A program made the position numbers and the translations under genes. The notes under the pieces were generated by a model, which saw nothing but the letters and a program-made list of their open reading frames with translations, made no database searches and was not told the origin of the DNA. From Larus michahellis (Eukaryota; Chordata; Aves; Charadriiformes; Laridae): a stretch of 64,000 nt of DNA. The stretch is from positions 1 through 64,000 of the forward strand of contig NW_027435990.1 of assembly GCF_964199755.1 (NCBI RefSeq), in the 5' to 3' direction. This document shows, in pieces, positions 10,540 to 27,159 of the stretch; the stretch's first letter is position 1, and the number at the start of each line of letters is the position of its first letter.

Positions 10540-13300
10540 GGCACCCCACGGACACCCACGGGGCACCCCACGGACACCCACGGGGCACCCCACAGAGACC
10601 CACGGGGCACCCCACGGGGCACCCCACAGAGACCCACGGGGCACCCCACGGACACCCACGGGACACCCCACGGACACCCACGGGGCACCCCACAGAGACC
10701 CACGGGACACCCCACGGACACCCACGGGGCACCCCACGGGGCACCCCACAGAGACCCACGGGACACCCCACGGACACCCACGGGACACCCCACAGAGACC
10801 CACGGGGCACCCCACGGACCCACGGGACACCCCACGGGGCACCCCACAGAGACCCACGGGGCACCCCACGGACACCCACGGGACACCCCACGGGGCACCC
10901 CACAGAGACCCACGGGACACCCCACAGAGACCCACGGGGCACCCCACAGAGACCCACGGGACACCCCACGGACACCCACGGGGCACCCCACGGGGCACCC
11001 CACAGAGACCCACGGGGCACCCCACGGACACCCACGGGACACCCCACAGAGACCCACGGGGCACCCCACGGACACCCACGGGGCACCCCACGGACACCCC
11101 ACGGGGCACCCCACAGAGACCCACGGGGCACCCCACGGGACACCCCAGACCCACACGGGACACCCCACGGGGCACCCCACGGACACCCACGGGACACCCC
11201 ACAGAGACCCACGGGGCACCCCACGGGGCACCCCACGGACACCCCACAGACACCCACGGGACACCCACGGGACACCCCACGGGGCACCCCACGGGACACC
11301 CCACAGAGACCCACGGGGCACCCACGGGGCACCCCACAGAGACCCACGGGGCACCCCACAGACACCCACGGGACACCCCACAGAGACCCACGGGGCACCC
11401 CACGGGACACCCCAGACCCACACGGGACACCCCACGGGGCACCCCACGGACACCCACGGGACACCCCACAGAGACCCACGGGGCACCCCACGGACCCACG
11501 GGGCACCCCACAGAGACCCACGGGGCACCCCACGGACACCCACGGGACACCCCACGGGGCACCCCACGGACACCCCACAGACACCCACGGGACACCCACG
11601 GGACACCCCACGGGGCACCCCACGGGACACCCCACAGAGACCCACGGGACACCCCACGGACACCCACAGGGCACCCCACGGGGCACCCCAGACCCACACG
11701 GGACACCCCACAGGACACCCCACGGACACCCACGGGACACCCCACGGACCCACGGGGCACCCCACGGGGCACCCCACAGAGACCCATGGGGCACCCCATG
11801 GGACACCCCACGGGGCACCCCACGGGGCACCCCAGACCCACACGGGACACCCCACGGGACACCCCACAGACCCACGGGGCACCCCACAGAGACCCACGGG
11901 ACACCCCAGACCCACACGGGACACACCACAGAACCCCCCTGAACCCCACGGACCCCTGGAGCCCCACGGGACACCCCATGGGACACCCCACAGAGCCCCT
12001 CAAAACCCCCCATGGACCCCGTGGAGCCCCCCAGGCCCACACGGGACACCCCACAGAGCCCCACGGGACACCCCAGACCCACACGGGACACCCCACAGAG
12101 CCCCCCATGGACCCCGCAGAACCCCCCAGACCCACACGGAGCCCCAAAGAACCCCACGGGACACCCCATGGACCCCACAGGACACCCCAGACCCACACGG
12201 GGCACCCCACAGAGACCCACAGGGCACCCCATGGACCCCACGGAACCCCCCAGAACCACACGGGACACCCCACAGAACCCCCCGTGGACCCCACAGGACA
12301 CCCCAGACCCACACAGAGCCCCACAGAACCCCCCATGGACCCCACGGGACACCCCAGACCCACGTGGGACACCCCACAGAGCCCTATGGGGTACCCCACA
12401 GAACCCCGGAGCGCCACGGGGCACCCCATGGAACCCCCCAGGCCCACAGAGAGCCCCCCAGAGCCCCACAGGACACCCCACAGAGACCCACAGAGCCCTA
12501 TGGGGCACCCCACGGAATCCCCCATGGACCCCACAGAGCCCCACAGACCCACACAGGACACCCCACAGAGCCCTATGGGGCACCCCACAGAGCCCTGGAG
12601 CCCCACGGACCCACACAGGACACCCCACAGAGCCCTGGAGCCCCAGGGGGCACCCCACGGAGACCCACAGAATCCCCCATGGACCCCACGGAACCCCACA
12701 GACCCACACGGAGCCCCACAGACCCACACAGGACACCTCACAGAGCCCTGTGGGGCACCCCATGGACCCCCCCCAGACTCACACAGGACACCCCACGGAG
12801 CCCCACAAAACCCCCCAGACCCACACATTGCCCCACAGAGCCGCCCTGTGCCCTATGGGGCACCCCACAGACCCCATGGACCCCACGGAACCTCCAAGAC
12901 CCACACAGAGCCCCACAGACCCACATGGGACACCCCACAGAGCCCTGTGGGGCACCCCATGGACCCCCCAGAACCCCCCAGACCCACACATTGCCCCACA
13001 GACCCCCGTCCAAGCCCTGTGGGGCACCCCATGGAGCCCCACAGGCCCACACATTGCCCTGTGGAGCCCCTCAGAGTCCCACGGGATGCCCCATGGACCC
13101 ACAGAGAGCCCCACGGAGCCCCATAGAGCGCCCCAGAGCCCCCCCGAGCCCCAGGGGGCGCCCCATGGCATACCCCGTGGACCCTCTGGAGCCCCATAGG
13201 GTGCCACAAGAGCCCCACGGAGCCCCACAGAGCCCCACGGGACACCCCATGGAGCGCCCCCCCCGCCCTCCCCCCAGCTCCCCAGCCCCACACGTCCCCC
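10540..13300. repeat. 2.7-kb CCCACGGGGCACCCCACGGA minisatellite
   Basis: A long array of CCCCACGGACACCCACGGGG and CCCACAGAGACCCACGGG units is regular at the left and decays to the right. Frames stay open for hundreds of codons on both strands only because the unit has no stop. No gene is seen. Confidence 0.93.
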
Positions 13301-13339
13301 CCAGCCCCACACATCCCGTCGGGCTGGGGGCCGCGCGGC

Positions 13340-13402
13340 CGAGTTCTGCCAGTAGTGAGCTTTTTGCCAGCCAAAACAGTTCAGAACTAGCGGAATTCCT
13401 GT
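13340..13402. other. Unique low-GC block between the opsins
   Basis: This is the only non-repetitive, moderately AT-rich segment in about 4 kb. It contains CTTTTTGCCAGCCAAAACAG and an 11-base palindrome AGTTCAGAACT at 13378-13388. A regulatory role is possible but unproven. Confidence 0.4.
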
Positions 13403-14390
13403 CGCACGGCCCCACGGCGACCCACGGCGCCCCACAGCCGCCCCACAGCGCCCCACGGTGACCCACGGCCGCCCCACGGCCGCCCCACGGCGGTTCACAG
13501 CGTCTCGCCGCAGCGTGCTGTGCCCCGACGGCAGCCCCCGATGCCCCACGGCAGCCCCACAGCGCCCCATAGCACTCCACAGTGCCCCATAGCACCCCAT
13601 GGCGGCCCCATAGCGCCCCACAGCACCCCATAGCACCGTGCAGCACCCCATGGCAGCCCCATAGCACCCCACAGCAGGCCCGCAGAGGCCCACGGTGTCC
13701 CGCGGCAGACCCACAGCACCCCACAGGGATCCGTGGTGACCCCATGCTGCCCCACAGCAGCCCCATAGCACCCCACAGCACCTCACGGCGCCCCATGGCA
13801 GCCCCACAGCACCCCACGGCAGCCCCACAGCACCCCGCCTGGTCCCACGGCAGCCCCACGTGGTGGCCAGCGGTGCCCCACAGCACCCCATTGTGCCCCA
13901 CAGCTCCCCACTGTATCCCACATCACCCTCCTGCTGCCCCACAGCACCCCACACCCCTACAGCCCCACGGCACCCCACAGCCACCCTATGGCACTCGTGA
14001 CGTCCCCCCTGCCCCACAGCACCCCACAGACACCCTATGGCGCCCGTGACGTGCCCCCAGCCCCACAGCACCCCCACAGAGCCCCACATCCCCCCACAGC
14101 AACCCCCCGGCCCCACATCACCCCACAGGCACCTTATGGCACTCGTGACGTCCCCCCTGCCCCACAGCACCCCACATCCCCCCCAAACCTCCCCAGCCCC
14201 ACAGCAACCCCCCGGCCCCACATCACCCCACAGGCACCCTATGGCACTCGTGACGTCCCCCCTGCCCCACAGCACCCCCCAGCCCCACATCGCCCCCCAT
14301 TGCCCCCCATTGTCCCACACCCCCAGCCCCCCATCGCCCCACACCCTCAGCCCCACATCACTCACCCACCTCCACGGGCTCCGTCTGCCC
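13403..14390. repeat. CCCCACAGCACCCCATAG minisatellite
   Basis: Units around CCCCATAGCACCCCACAG pass into a larger unit with GGCACTCGTGACGTCCCCCC repeated about five times (13990-14270). No gene is seen. Confidence 0.85.
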
Positions 14391-14610
14391 CCCCCGGCCG
14401 CTGTGGGGCGAGAGACGGGGCCGTGTGTGCGTGTTGGGGGGCACCGACACCCCCCCCTTACGCCGCCCCCCCCAACTCCCGCCCCACATCCCCGCCATGG
14501 GGCAGCCCCCCACCCCCCACCCCCATAGTGTGGGTCCGGCACCCCACGGCCGGCGCCCCGCTCTCCCCACGGCCTCCGCGCCCCCTTTTTCCCCGCCGGG
14601 GGGGGGGGGG

Positions 14611-14839
14611 ATTAAATTTTCCAGCCCCCCCCGTAATCGGGCTCCCCCGGGGCGACCCGACAATCCCGGGATTAGGGGGGATTAGGGCCGGGGCCGGGGG
14701 GCAGCCGTGGGGCGACGGCCCCCGGGGACCCCCCCAGCCCCACAGGGACCCCCGGCCTCGGGCCCCCCCTCCCTAATCCCCCCCCCCCGCCCCCGCCCGG
14801 GGCCTAATTGCTAATTAAGGCAATTAGGGCTATTTTTAG
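14611..14839. promoter_or_regulatory. Candidate opsin locus control region (homeodomain and MEF2 cluster)
   Basis: CRX/OTX-type motifs are TAATCG (14634), GGATTA (14669 and 14679) and TAATCC (14774). A perfect inverted repeat, CTAATTGC at 14804-14811 and GCAATTAG at 14820-14827, flanks TAATTAAG. A MEF2 consensus CTATTTTTAG lies at 14830-14839. The segment is unique sequence 2.4 kb upstream of the LWS start, between repeat arrays. In mammals a locus control region a few kilobases upstream of the LWS gene controls it (established), and CRX and MEF2D act together in photoreceptors (established). Equivalence here is inferred. Confidence 0.6.
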
Positions 14840-14944
14840 GGGTGCTGGGGGGGGGGGTCGGGGGGGGGTCCCTTCCCCCCGTGCCCCACTTGGCCCCACG
14901 CCGCGGCCCCCCCGGTGATGTAACCGCCGTGGGGCGGGGGGGGG

Positions 14945-15230
14945 GGTGGTACCCCGCTATGGGGCAGAAGCGGGGGCCGGTGCCCCGCTATGGGGTGGGA
15001 AGGGCCCCAGCACCCTGCCGTGGGGCAGGAGGGGGTCCAGTACCCCGCTATGGGGCAGGAGGGGGTCTGTCACCCCACCGTGGGGCGAGAAGGGGCCTAG
15101 TGCTCCTCTATGGGAGGGGCCTCAGTGTCTTGCTATGGGGCGAGAGGGGGGTCAACACCCCGCCATGGGTCAGGAGAGGTCCCAGCGCCCTGCCGTGGGG
15201 CAGGGAGGCCCCTGTCCCCCATGCTGTGGG
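14945..15230. repeat. CCCCGCTATGGGGCAGGAGG minisatellite
   Basis: About nine degenerate units of some 30 bases contain CGCTATGGGGCAGGAGGGGG. Confidence 0.8.
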
Positions 15231-15354
15231 TCAGGCTAGAGTGGGGCGAGGCTGCGAAGCTGCCCCACGCCCTGAGGGCCAGCAATGGACAGAGACAGCC
15301 CCATCATGCGGCCCCACATCTGTGGGTCTGGCTGTGGGTCGGGGGGCCCTGCTG

Positions 15355-17040
15355 TCCCCGCCGTGGGCCCATCCATGGGTCCATCCATGGGTCTGTCCAT
15401 GGGTCCATAAGTGGGTCAGGCCGTGGGTCTGTAAGTGGGTCACTCTGTGGGTCCATAAGTAGGTCAGTCCATGGGTCAGTCCATGGGTCAGTCCGTGGGT
15501 CAGTCTGTGGGTCCGTCTGTGGGTCAGTCTGTGGGTCTGTCTGTGGGTCTGTCTGTGGGTCAGTCCGTGAGCCGCTCTGGGGGTCCTTCCGTGGGTCACT
15601 GTGGGTCTGGACATGGGTCTGTAAGTGGGTCAGGCCATGGGTCAGGCCATGGGTCTGTCTGTGGGTCAGTCCATGGGTCAGGCCGTGGGTCAGGCCATGG
15701 GCCAGTTCATGGGTCCGCCCGTGGGTCACCATGGGTCCATCCATGGGTCTGTCTGTGGGTCACTCTGTGGGTCCGGCCATGGGTCTGTAAGTGGGTCTGT
15801 AAGTGGGTCGCGGTGGGCCTGGCCGTGGGTCCATCCATGGGTCGCTGTGGGTCTGTAAGTGGGTCGCAGTGGGCCCGGCCGTGGGTCGCCGTGGGTCCAT
15901 CCATGGGTCGCTGTGGGTCTGTAAGTGGGTCGCGGTGGGCCCAGCCATGGGTCGCCGTGGGTCCATCCATGGGTCGCTGTGGGTCTGTAAGTGGGTCGCG
16001 GTGGGCCTGGCCGTGGGTTGCTGTGGGTCCATCCATGGGTCACCGTGGGTCTGTAAGTGGGTCACGGTGGGTCTGGCCATGGGTCTGTAAGTGGGTCGCG
16101 GTGGGCCCGGCCGTGGGTCGCCGTGGGTCCAGCCATGGGTCTGTAAGTGGGTCGCGGTGGGCCCGGCTGTGGGTCGCTGTGGGTCCAGCCATGGGTCACT
16201 GTGGGTCTGTAAGTGGGTCGCGGTGGGCCCGGCCGTGGGTCGCCGTGGGTCCAGCCATGGGTCTGTAAGTGGGTCGTGGTGGGCCCGGCCGTGGGTTGCT
16301 GTGGGTCCGTCCATGGGTCACCGTGGGTCTGTAAGTGGGTCGCGGTGGGCCCGGCCATGGGTCGCCGTGGGCCTGGCCGTGGGTCGCTGTGGGTCCGTCC
16401 ATAGGTCTGTAAGTGGGTTGCCGTGGGTCCGTCCATGGGTCACCGTGGGTCTGTAAGTGGGTCACGGTGGGTCCAGCCGTGGGTCTGTAAGTGGGTCGCG
16501 GTGGGCCTGGCTGTGGGTCGCCGTGGGTCCGTCCATGGGTCACCATGGGTCTGTAAGTGGGTCGCGGTGGGCCCGGCCGTGGGTCACTGTGGGTCTGTAA
16601 GTGGGTCGTGGTGGGCCTGGCCATGGGTCGCCGTGGGTCCGTCCATGGGTCTGTAAGTGGGTCGCGGTGGGCCCGGCCGTGGGTCGCCGTGGGTCCGTCC
16701 ATAGGTCTGTAAGTGGGTCGCGGTGGGCCCGGCCGTGGGTCGCCGTGGGTCCGTCCATAGGTCTGTAAGTGGGTCGCGGTGGGCCCGGCCGTGGGTCGCC
16801 GTGGGTCCGTCCATAGGTCTGTAAGTGGGTCGCGGTGGGCCCGGCCGTGGGTCGCCGTGGGTCCGTCCATAGGTCTGTAAGTGGGTCGCGGTGGGCCCGG
16901 CCGTGGGTCGCCGTGGGTCCGTCCATAGGTCTGTAAGTGGGTCGCGGTGGGCCCGGCTGTGGGTCGCCATGGGTCCAGCCATGGGTCTGTAAGTGGGTCG
17001 CGGTGGGCCTGGCCGTGGGTCGCCGTGGGCCCGGCCGTGG
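15355..17040. repeat. GGGTCTGTAAGTGGGTCGCG minisatellite upstream of LWS
   Basis: A 1.7-kb array of GTGGGTCCGTCCATGGGTC and CTGTAAGTGGGTCGCGGTGG units ends at the LWS promoter. The part at 16640-16940 is nearly perfect with a period of about 60 bases, which suggests recent expansion. Confidence 0.93.
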
Positions 17041-17042
17041 GT

Positions 17043-17192
17043 CGGGGATTATCCCTCACCCCGGCTGCTCGGCCCCGCGGGGGGTGAGGCCGGGCCGGGC
17101 CGGGGGGGGCCCCCGGATCCCCAATTAAGGGATCAGGGCCGGGGGGGGGGGGGGGGGGCGTTAATCCCGGGGGGGGGGGGTGCGGGTATAAA
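17043..17192 (+). promoter_or_regulatory. LWS: LWS core promoter
   Basis: A TATA box TATAAA lies at 17187-17192, 53 bases before the ATG at 17245. Upstream are GGATTA in GGGGATTATCCC (about 17044), CCAATTAAGG (17121-17130) and TTAATCCC (17161-17168), which are CRX/OTX-like sites. This block is unique sequence wedged between the upstream array and exon 1. Confidence 0.75.
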
Positions 17193-17244
17193 GGCATGGG
17201 GCGCGCGGGGGCCCCGCTCTCGCTGCCTCTGCCGTGGGGCGGCC

Positions 17245-21913
<4,669 letters not shown>

Positions 21914-22265
21914 GGCCTCCCGGGACCCGCTCAGCTTCTCGCTGCGCCCCCGCCCCCCCCGGCACCCCCCTCCGGCGCCCCCCGGCGCACCCCCCCGTGG
22001 GCCACCCACCTCCCGCCCCCCTCCACAGACGCCCACGGGGGTCCCCGCCCCCCCCCACGGGGGTCCCCCACGTCCCCGCGCCCCCCCCCGGGGGTCCCCC
22101 CCCGTTTCCCCCCCGGGAGCCCATGGGGGGGTCACAGACACCCCCCCGCGTGTCCCGTCGCCCCGCCGTGGGGGTCTCATTCATCGGTCCGCCGCCTTCC
22201 CGTCACCCCTCTCCCGCCGGGGCGCGAAGCCGGGCGCTGGGCCCCGCCCCCGCCCCGCCCGGCAG

Positions 22266-22998
22266 CCAATGGGGAGCCGCCCCCGGCGCCGCGCCGCGCC
22301 GCCATTGGCGGGAGGGGGCGTCACTCCGCGCCGCGCGCAGGCCCCGCCCCGCCCCGCGTTCCCGCGGGCGCCCCCGGCCAATCAGGAGAGGCGCGTCGCG
22401 GTGCGTGGGCGGGGGGAGGCGGTAGCGCGCCGTCCAATCGCGTCCTCCGCCTCGCAACACGTCACCGGGCGGGCCGGGCGGGAGCGGGAGGGCGGGGCCG
22501 CGGCGCCCAATGGCCAATCAGAAGAGGGGGCGCGGTGGAGACGAATCAGCGCGCCGCGCCGGGAGACGTCACCGCGGGCTGGCACCGCCCCGCGGGGAGG
22601 GGCGGGGCGGGGAGGCGGGGCGGGCGGCGCGCGCCCCCGCTGATTGGCCGAAAAGGGCGGGAGCGGCGCGCGGCGGGGCCGGCCGGAGCAGGTGGCGGCC
22701 GCGCGCGGCGGGCGATTGGCTGGGAAAGGGCGGGAGCGGCGCGCGCCCGCTGCGATTGGCGGAGAGGGGCGAGGGGGGCGCTCCGATTGGACGACCCCCA
22801 CCTCGGCGCCGCCCCCCCGGGCGCACGAGGGCAGCTGAGGCGAGAAGGCGGCGCCATATTGTCCCGCCGCGGGCGGCGGCGGCGGCGCCGGGGGGTCCCG
22901 CGGTCCCTCCCCGCCCCTGAGGGGTCCCGGCCCCGCCCCGCCCCGCCCCGTCCCCGCCGTGAGGAGCTGCCGAGCGCGGCTGGGGCCGGGGCGGATGA

Positions 22999-23030
<32 letters not shown>

Positions 23031-23060
23031 GGGGGACTCTCCGTTGACAGGCTGGCGGTG
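22266..23060 (+). promoter_or_regulatory. CCAAT-rich CpG island, likely ATP2B3 promoter
   Basis: Ten CCAAT boxes occur in both orientations: CCAAT at 22266, 22378, 22434, 22507 and 22514, and ATTGG at 22304, 22643, 22715, 22755 and 22786. There is no TATA box. GC boxes and ACGTCA half-CRE sites are interspersed, and a YY1-like GGCGCCATATTG lies near 22850. NF-Y binds such boxes (established). It is the first promoter-like island upstream of ATP2B3 on the plus strand, so assignment to that gene is inferred. The bases between the LWS poly(A) signal and this island hold only C-rich filler. Confidence 0.6.
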
Positions 23061-23179
23061 ATGGCGGGGGGCCGCCTCCCCCCGGGGGACCGGGAGCGCC
23101 GGGAGCCTCCCGCGCCCAGCCCGGCTCAGTGCGGTGCCCCCGGGTCCCCCCCCGCCCCCCGGTTTGGGGTCGGAATGAG
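22850..23179 (+). other. Possible non-coding first exon of ATP2B3
   Basis: A GC-rich leader with CGG repeats (about 23000-23030) ends at a good donor, GAG followed by GTAAAT, at 23179/23180. The start is a guess. The short frames in it have no recognisable relatives, so I read it as 5' UTR. Confidence 0.3.
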
Positions 23180-23389
23180 GTAAATTGGGAATCGGTGGCT
23201 CCGGGCAGGGGGGAAAGGGGCGTCTGGGTGCGCTCTGGGCCGGGGGGGTCCCTCGTGTCCCTTGTCCCCACACCCCCCCCCCCCCACTTCGTGTCCCTCC
23301 CTTATGTCCCGCGTCACCCCTGTCCTTCTCGTCCTGCATCACTTATGGCCCCCGTCCCCTGTGTCCCCGTGCCCCCCCCGTCCCTCGTG

Positions 23390-24010
23390 TCCTGTGGGGA
23401 CACGCAGTGTCCCGTGGTGACCCCCTGGGGCGACGCAGTGTCACGGCACGTCCCCCCTGTCCCTCACGGCCCCCGTGTCCAGTGGGCACGCGCAGGGTCA
23501 CGCGATGAGTCCCGTGGGGGACACGGCGTCGTGTGACGGTGGCGTGTGTCCCCTGTCCCTCGTGGCCTCCCTCCGCGTCCCCCACATCCCCTGTCCCTTG
23601 TCTCCCCTGCGTCCCCGTGCGCCCCCGTCCCCCGTGTCCAGTGGGCACACGCAGGGTCACGCGATGGGTCCCGTGGGGGACGTGGCATCGTGTGACGGTG
23701 ACTCGTGTCCCCCGTGTCACACGATGACCCTCACCTCAGGGGGGACGTGGGACGTGCAGGGTCGTGCGGTGGTGCCCTGGGGTGACACGGTGGCGTGTCC
23801 CCCGTGTCCCCCTGTCCCTTGTGCCTCTGGGTCACGTCCCCCCGTCCCTCGTGTCCGGTGGGGACATGGAGGGTCACACGATGAGCCCCACAGGGGACAC
23901 GTGCCCCCCCCTGCTGCCCTGTCCCTGTGTCCCCATCCCTGTGTCCCCGTGTCCCACCCGTCCCTCGTGCCCTACGGGGACAGCAGGGTCGCACAATGGC
24001 ACCGGGGGGG
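23390..24010. repeat. Degenerate GTGTCCCCTGTCCCTCGTG repeat
   Basis: Loose units contain CAGTGGGCACACGCAGGGTC and CCCGTGGGGGACACGGCGTC. No gene is seen. From 24010 to 24600 the sequence is G-rich low complexity, with one donor-like site after ATGGGCCG near 24220. Confidence 0.6.
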
Positions 24011-24599
24011 GGACGACAGGGGACACCTGGGGGACACGTGACGCCCGCCGGGGGTGGCCGGGGACACGGGGGGTCCCTGTCACACGGGGTGGGGGCCGTG
24101 TCCTCCCGCGGGGGGGGTGGGGGCGTGTCCTGAGGCTCCGCCCCCCCGCCCGGCCCCGCCCCCCCCGGCCCGCAGCGCGCCGCGCCTCGGGCACCGCCGC
24201 AGCGCCGGGACCATGGGCCGGTACGGGGGGGGGGGACGCGGGGACGGGGGGGGCACTGCCGGCGCGGGGGGGGCTGGGGGACGGCGGGGGCGCCGCCAAG
24301 GGGGGGTGTCATTGCGGGGGGGGACGGGGCTCTGCTCCGCCGAGGGGCCGGTGGTGCGGTGGGGGGGGGGGGGGGAACGCTGCGGGGGGGGGTGTTTTCG
24401 GGGGGGGGGGCGATGGGTGTTTTTGGGGCGGGGTGTGCGTTTTCGGGGGGGGGCGGTTTGGGGGGGGGTGGGGTTGGGGGGGGCCGTGGCAGCGCAGACC
24501 TGGGCCGGGGGGGGGGGTTTGGGGGGGTTCGGGAATGGGGGGGGCGGTTGGTGTGATCACGCGCGTGTGCGCCGGCCTGGGGGGGGCCCTGGGGGCGCA

Positions 24600-26120
24600 G
24601 GCGTGTGCAGGTGTGGGGGGCACGTGTGTGTGCAAGCATGTACGGGGGTGGGGGGACACGCGTGCGCAGGTGTGCCTGGCAGACACGTGCAAGCGTGTGC
24701 AGGTGTGGGGGCACACGCGTGTGCAAGCACGAGCAGCTTCGGGTGAGCATACACGTGCAAGCGTGTGCAGGTGTGGGGGGCACACGCGCCTGCAAGCGTG
24801 CCCGGTGTGGGGCACACGTGTGTACAGGCACGCTAGGGGCACGCGTGTGTGCGAGCCTGACAGGGTACAGGCATGTGCAGGCGTGACGGGGCACGTGCAT
24901 CTGCAAGCGGGACAGGGCACACGCGTGCGCAGGTGTCATGGGGTGCGCACGTGTGCAGGCGTGATGGGGCACGCGTCTGCAGGTGTCATGGAGCGCACAC
25001 GTGTGCAGGCATGGCGGGGGACACGCACATGTGCAGGTGTCATGGGACACGCGCGTGTGTGTAGGTGTGACGGGACACACGTGTGTGCAGGTGTCATGGG
25101 ACACATGTGTGTGTAGGTGTGACGGGGACACACATGTGTGGAGGTGTCATGGGGCGCATGCGTGTGCAGGTGGGACGGGGACACACATGTGCAGGTGCCA
25201 TGGGACACGCATGCGTGTGCAGGCGTGACGGGGACACACGTGTGCAGGTGTCATGAGACATGCGTGTGTGCAGGTGTCATGGGACACGCGCATGTGCAGG
25301 CGTGATGGGGACACGCGTGTGTGCAGGTGTCATGGGACACACATGTGTGCAGGTGTCATGGGACACACGCGTGTGCAGGCGTGACGGGGACACACGCGTG
25401 TGCAGGTGCCATGGGACACACATGTGTGCAGGTGCCATGGGACACACGCGTGTGCAGGCGTGACGGGGACACACGCGTGTGCAGGTGCCATGGGACACAC
25501 GCGTGTGCAGGCGTGACGGGGACACACACGTGTGCAGGTGCCATGGGACACACGTGTGTGCAGGTGCCATGGGACACACGTGTGTGCAGGTGCCATGGGA
25601 CACACACATGTGTGCAGGTGCCATGGGACACACACGTGTGCAGGCGCCATGGGGCACACACGTGTGCAGGTGCCATGGGACACACGTGTGTGCAGGTGCC
25701 ATGGGACACACACATGTGTGCAGGTGCCATGGGGCACGCGCGTGTGCAGGCGTGACGGGGACACACACGTGTGCAGGTGCCATGGGACACACGTGTGTGC
25801 AGGTGCCATGGGACACACGTGTGTGCAGGTGCCATGGGACACACACATGTGTGCAGGTGCCATGGGACACACACGTGTGCAGGCGCCATGGGGCACACAC
25901 GTGTGCAGGTGCCATGGGACACACGTGTGTGCAGGTGCCATGGGACACACACATGTGTGCAGGCGCCATGGGGCACGCGCGTGTGCAGGCGTGACGGGGA
26001 CACACATGTGTGCAGGTGCCATGGGGCACGCGCGTGTGCAGGCGTGACGGGGCACACGCGTGTGCCAGCGTGACAGGGGACACACGCGTGTCCAGGTGTG
26101 CCGGGGGCACGCGCGTGTGC
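24600..26120. repeat. ACACGTGTGTGCAGGTGCCA minisatellite
   Basis: About sixty units of some 24-27 bases contain CATGGGACACACGTGTGTGC. Many carry the E-box CACGTG and alternating purine-pyrimidine stretches. Blocks at 25530-25740 and 25770-25970 are near-identical higher-order copies. Confidence 0.95.
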
Positions 26121-26429
26121 GAGGCCCCGCTGTGGCCCCAGGGGGTCCCCCCTCCCCCCTCCACGCGGCCAGGGGTGTAGGGGGCGGGGCTTGCACGCGC
26201 GCGTGCCCGGGGGCGGGCGGGGCTTGCACGCGCGCGGGGGCGGGGCGTGCTCGGCGCGCGCGCCGCGGCGGGGACGCCCCGCCCCCCCTTTGGCGCAGTC
26301 CTCGCGCGCCCGCCGCAGGGCCGGGGGCGGGGCCACGCTCCCACGGGCCACGCCCCCGCCCCGCGCTGATTGGTCGCCGCCGCAGGATGGGCAGGCGGGG
26401 GGCGGGGCCTGGGCGGCGGGAGGGGTGGG

Positions 26430-26960
26430 CTGGGGGGGACCGGGAATGGCTGGGGGTTACTGGGGGAACTGGGGGTTACTGGGATTTAAGGGGGACACTG
26501 GGGGTTGCTGGGTGAACTGGGGATGTCCGGGGGCTACTGGGGGAACTGGGGGTGGCTGGGAGTCACTGGGGAACTGGGAATGGCTGGGGGTTATTGGGAG
26601 AACTGGGACTCGCTGGGAGTTAATAGGGGAACTGGGGGTTACTGAGGGAACTGGGGGTTATTGGGTAGACTGGGAGTTGCTGGGAGTTACTGGGAGCTTC
26701 ATCAGAGATCGGGAATTACTGCGGGAGTTGGGGGGGACGGGGAGATACTGGGAGGACTGGGAAGGGCTGGGAGTAACGAACTGGGATTTATGGGGGAAAA
26801 TGGCAGTTGCTGTGGGTCACCGGGGGGACTGGGAGTTACTGGGAACGACTGAGGGAATTGCGCAGTAGGAGTTACGGGGGGAACTGGGAATGGCCGGGAT
26901 TTCCTGGGGGGACCAGGGATCGCTGTGATTTAGCGGGGGCCCTGGGGGTCACTGGTGTTA
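26430..26960. repeat. GGGGGAACTGGGGGTTACTG minisatellite
   Basis: Degenerate units of about 20-27 bases contain GAACTGGGGGTTACTGGGAG. Confidence 0.85.
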
Positions 26961-27012
26961 CTGGGAGGCGCTGGCGCGGGGGGTGGCAGGGTGGTGACCG
27001 GCGTCTCCCCAG

Positions 27013-27159
27013 GTGTGGCCCGGGCAGGGGGGGCGGCCGCCCCTGACCCCGCCCATGGCCTGGCCCCCCCGCGGGCGCGAGCCACCAGCCAGGGGGGGCC
27101 CCCCGGCATGACCCCCCCCGGGCCCCGCCACCGCCATCCTCACCGTCACCGCTGAGCAG
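27013..27159 (+). other. Possible 5' UTR exon of ATP2B3
   Basis: Non-repetitive sequence is bounded by an acceptor CGTCTCCCCAG (ends 27012) and a donor CTGAGCAG followed by GTCAGA. It lies 1 kb before the exon that carries the start codon. No conserved protein is encoded, so a leader exon is inferred. Confidence 0.4.

Noticed and set aside
9679-12828. Very long minus-strand open frame of about 1,049 codons across the SWS2 tail and the repeat beyond
   Set aside because: It runs through a minisatellite with no stop in its unit, overlaps the true last SWS2 exon on the other strand and encodes only repeated Gly, Val, Pro, Cys and Trp patterns.
10540-13300. Regular tandem units that might suggest a CRISPR array
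   Set aside because: There are no conserved repeats separated by unique spacers, the units are contiguous and degenerate, and the window is vertebrate.
17121-17130. CCAATTAAGG in the LWS promoter as an SRF CArG box
   Set aside because: It matches the consensus, but in this photoreceptor promoter, beside CRX-type sites, a homeodomain reading is more likely. The same 10-mer at 54908 is credited to SRF because FLNA is a known target.
22994-23183. Small frame starting MSRRRRRR in the CpG island
   Set aside because: It is a CGG-repeat translation in a likely 5' leader and has no recognisable relative.
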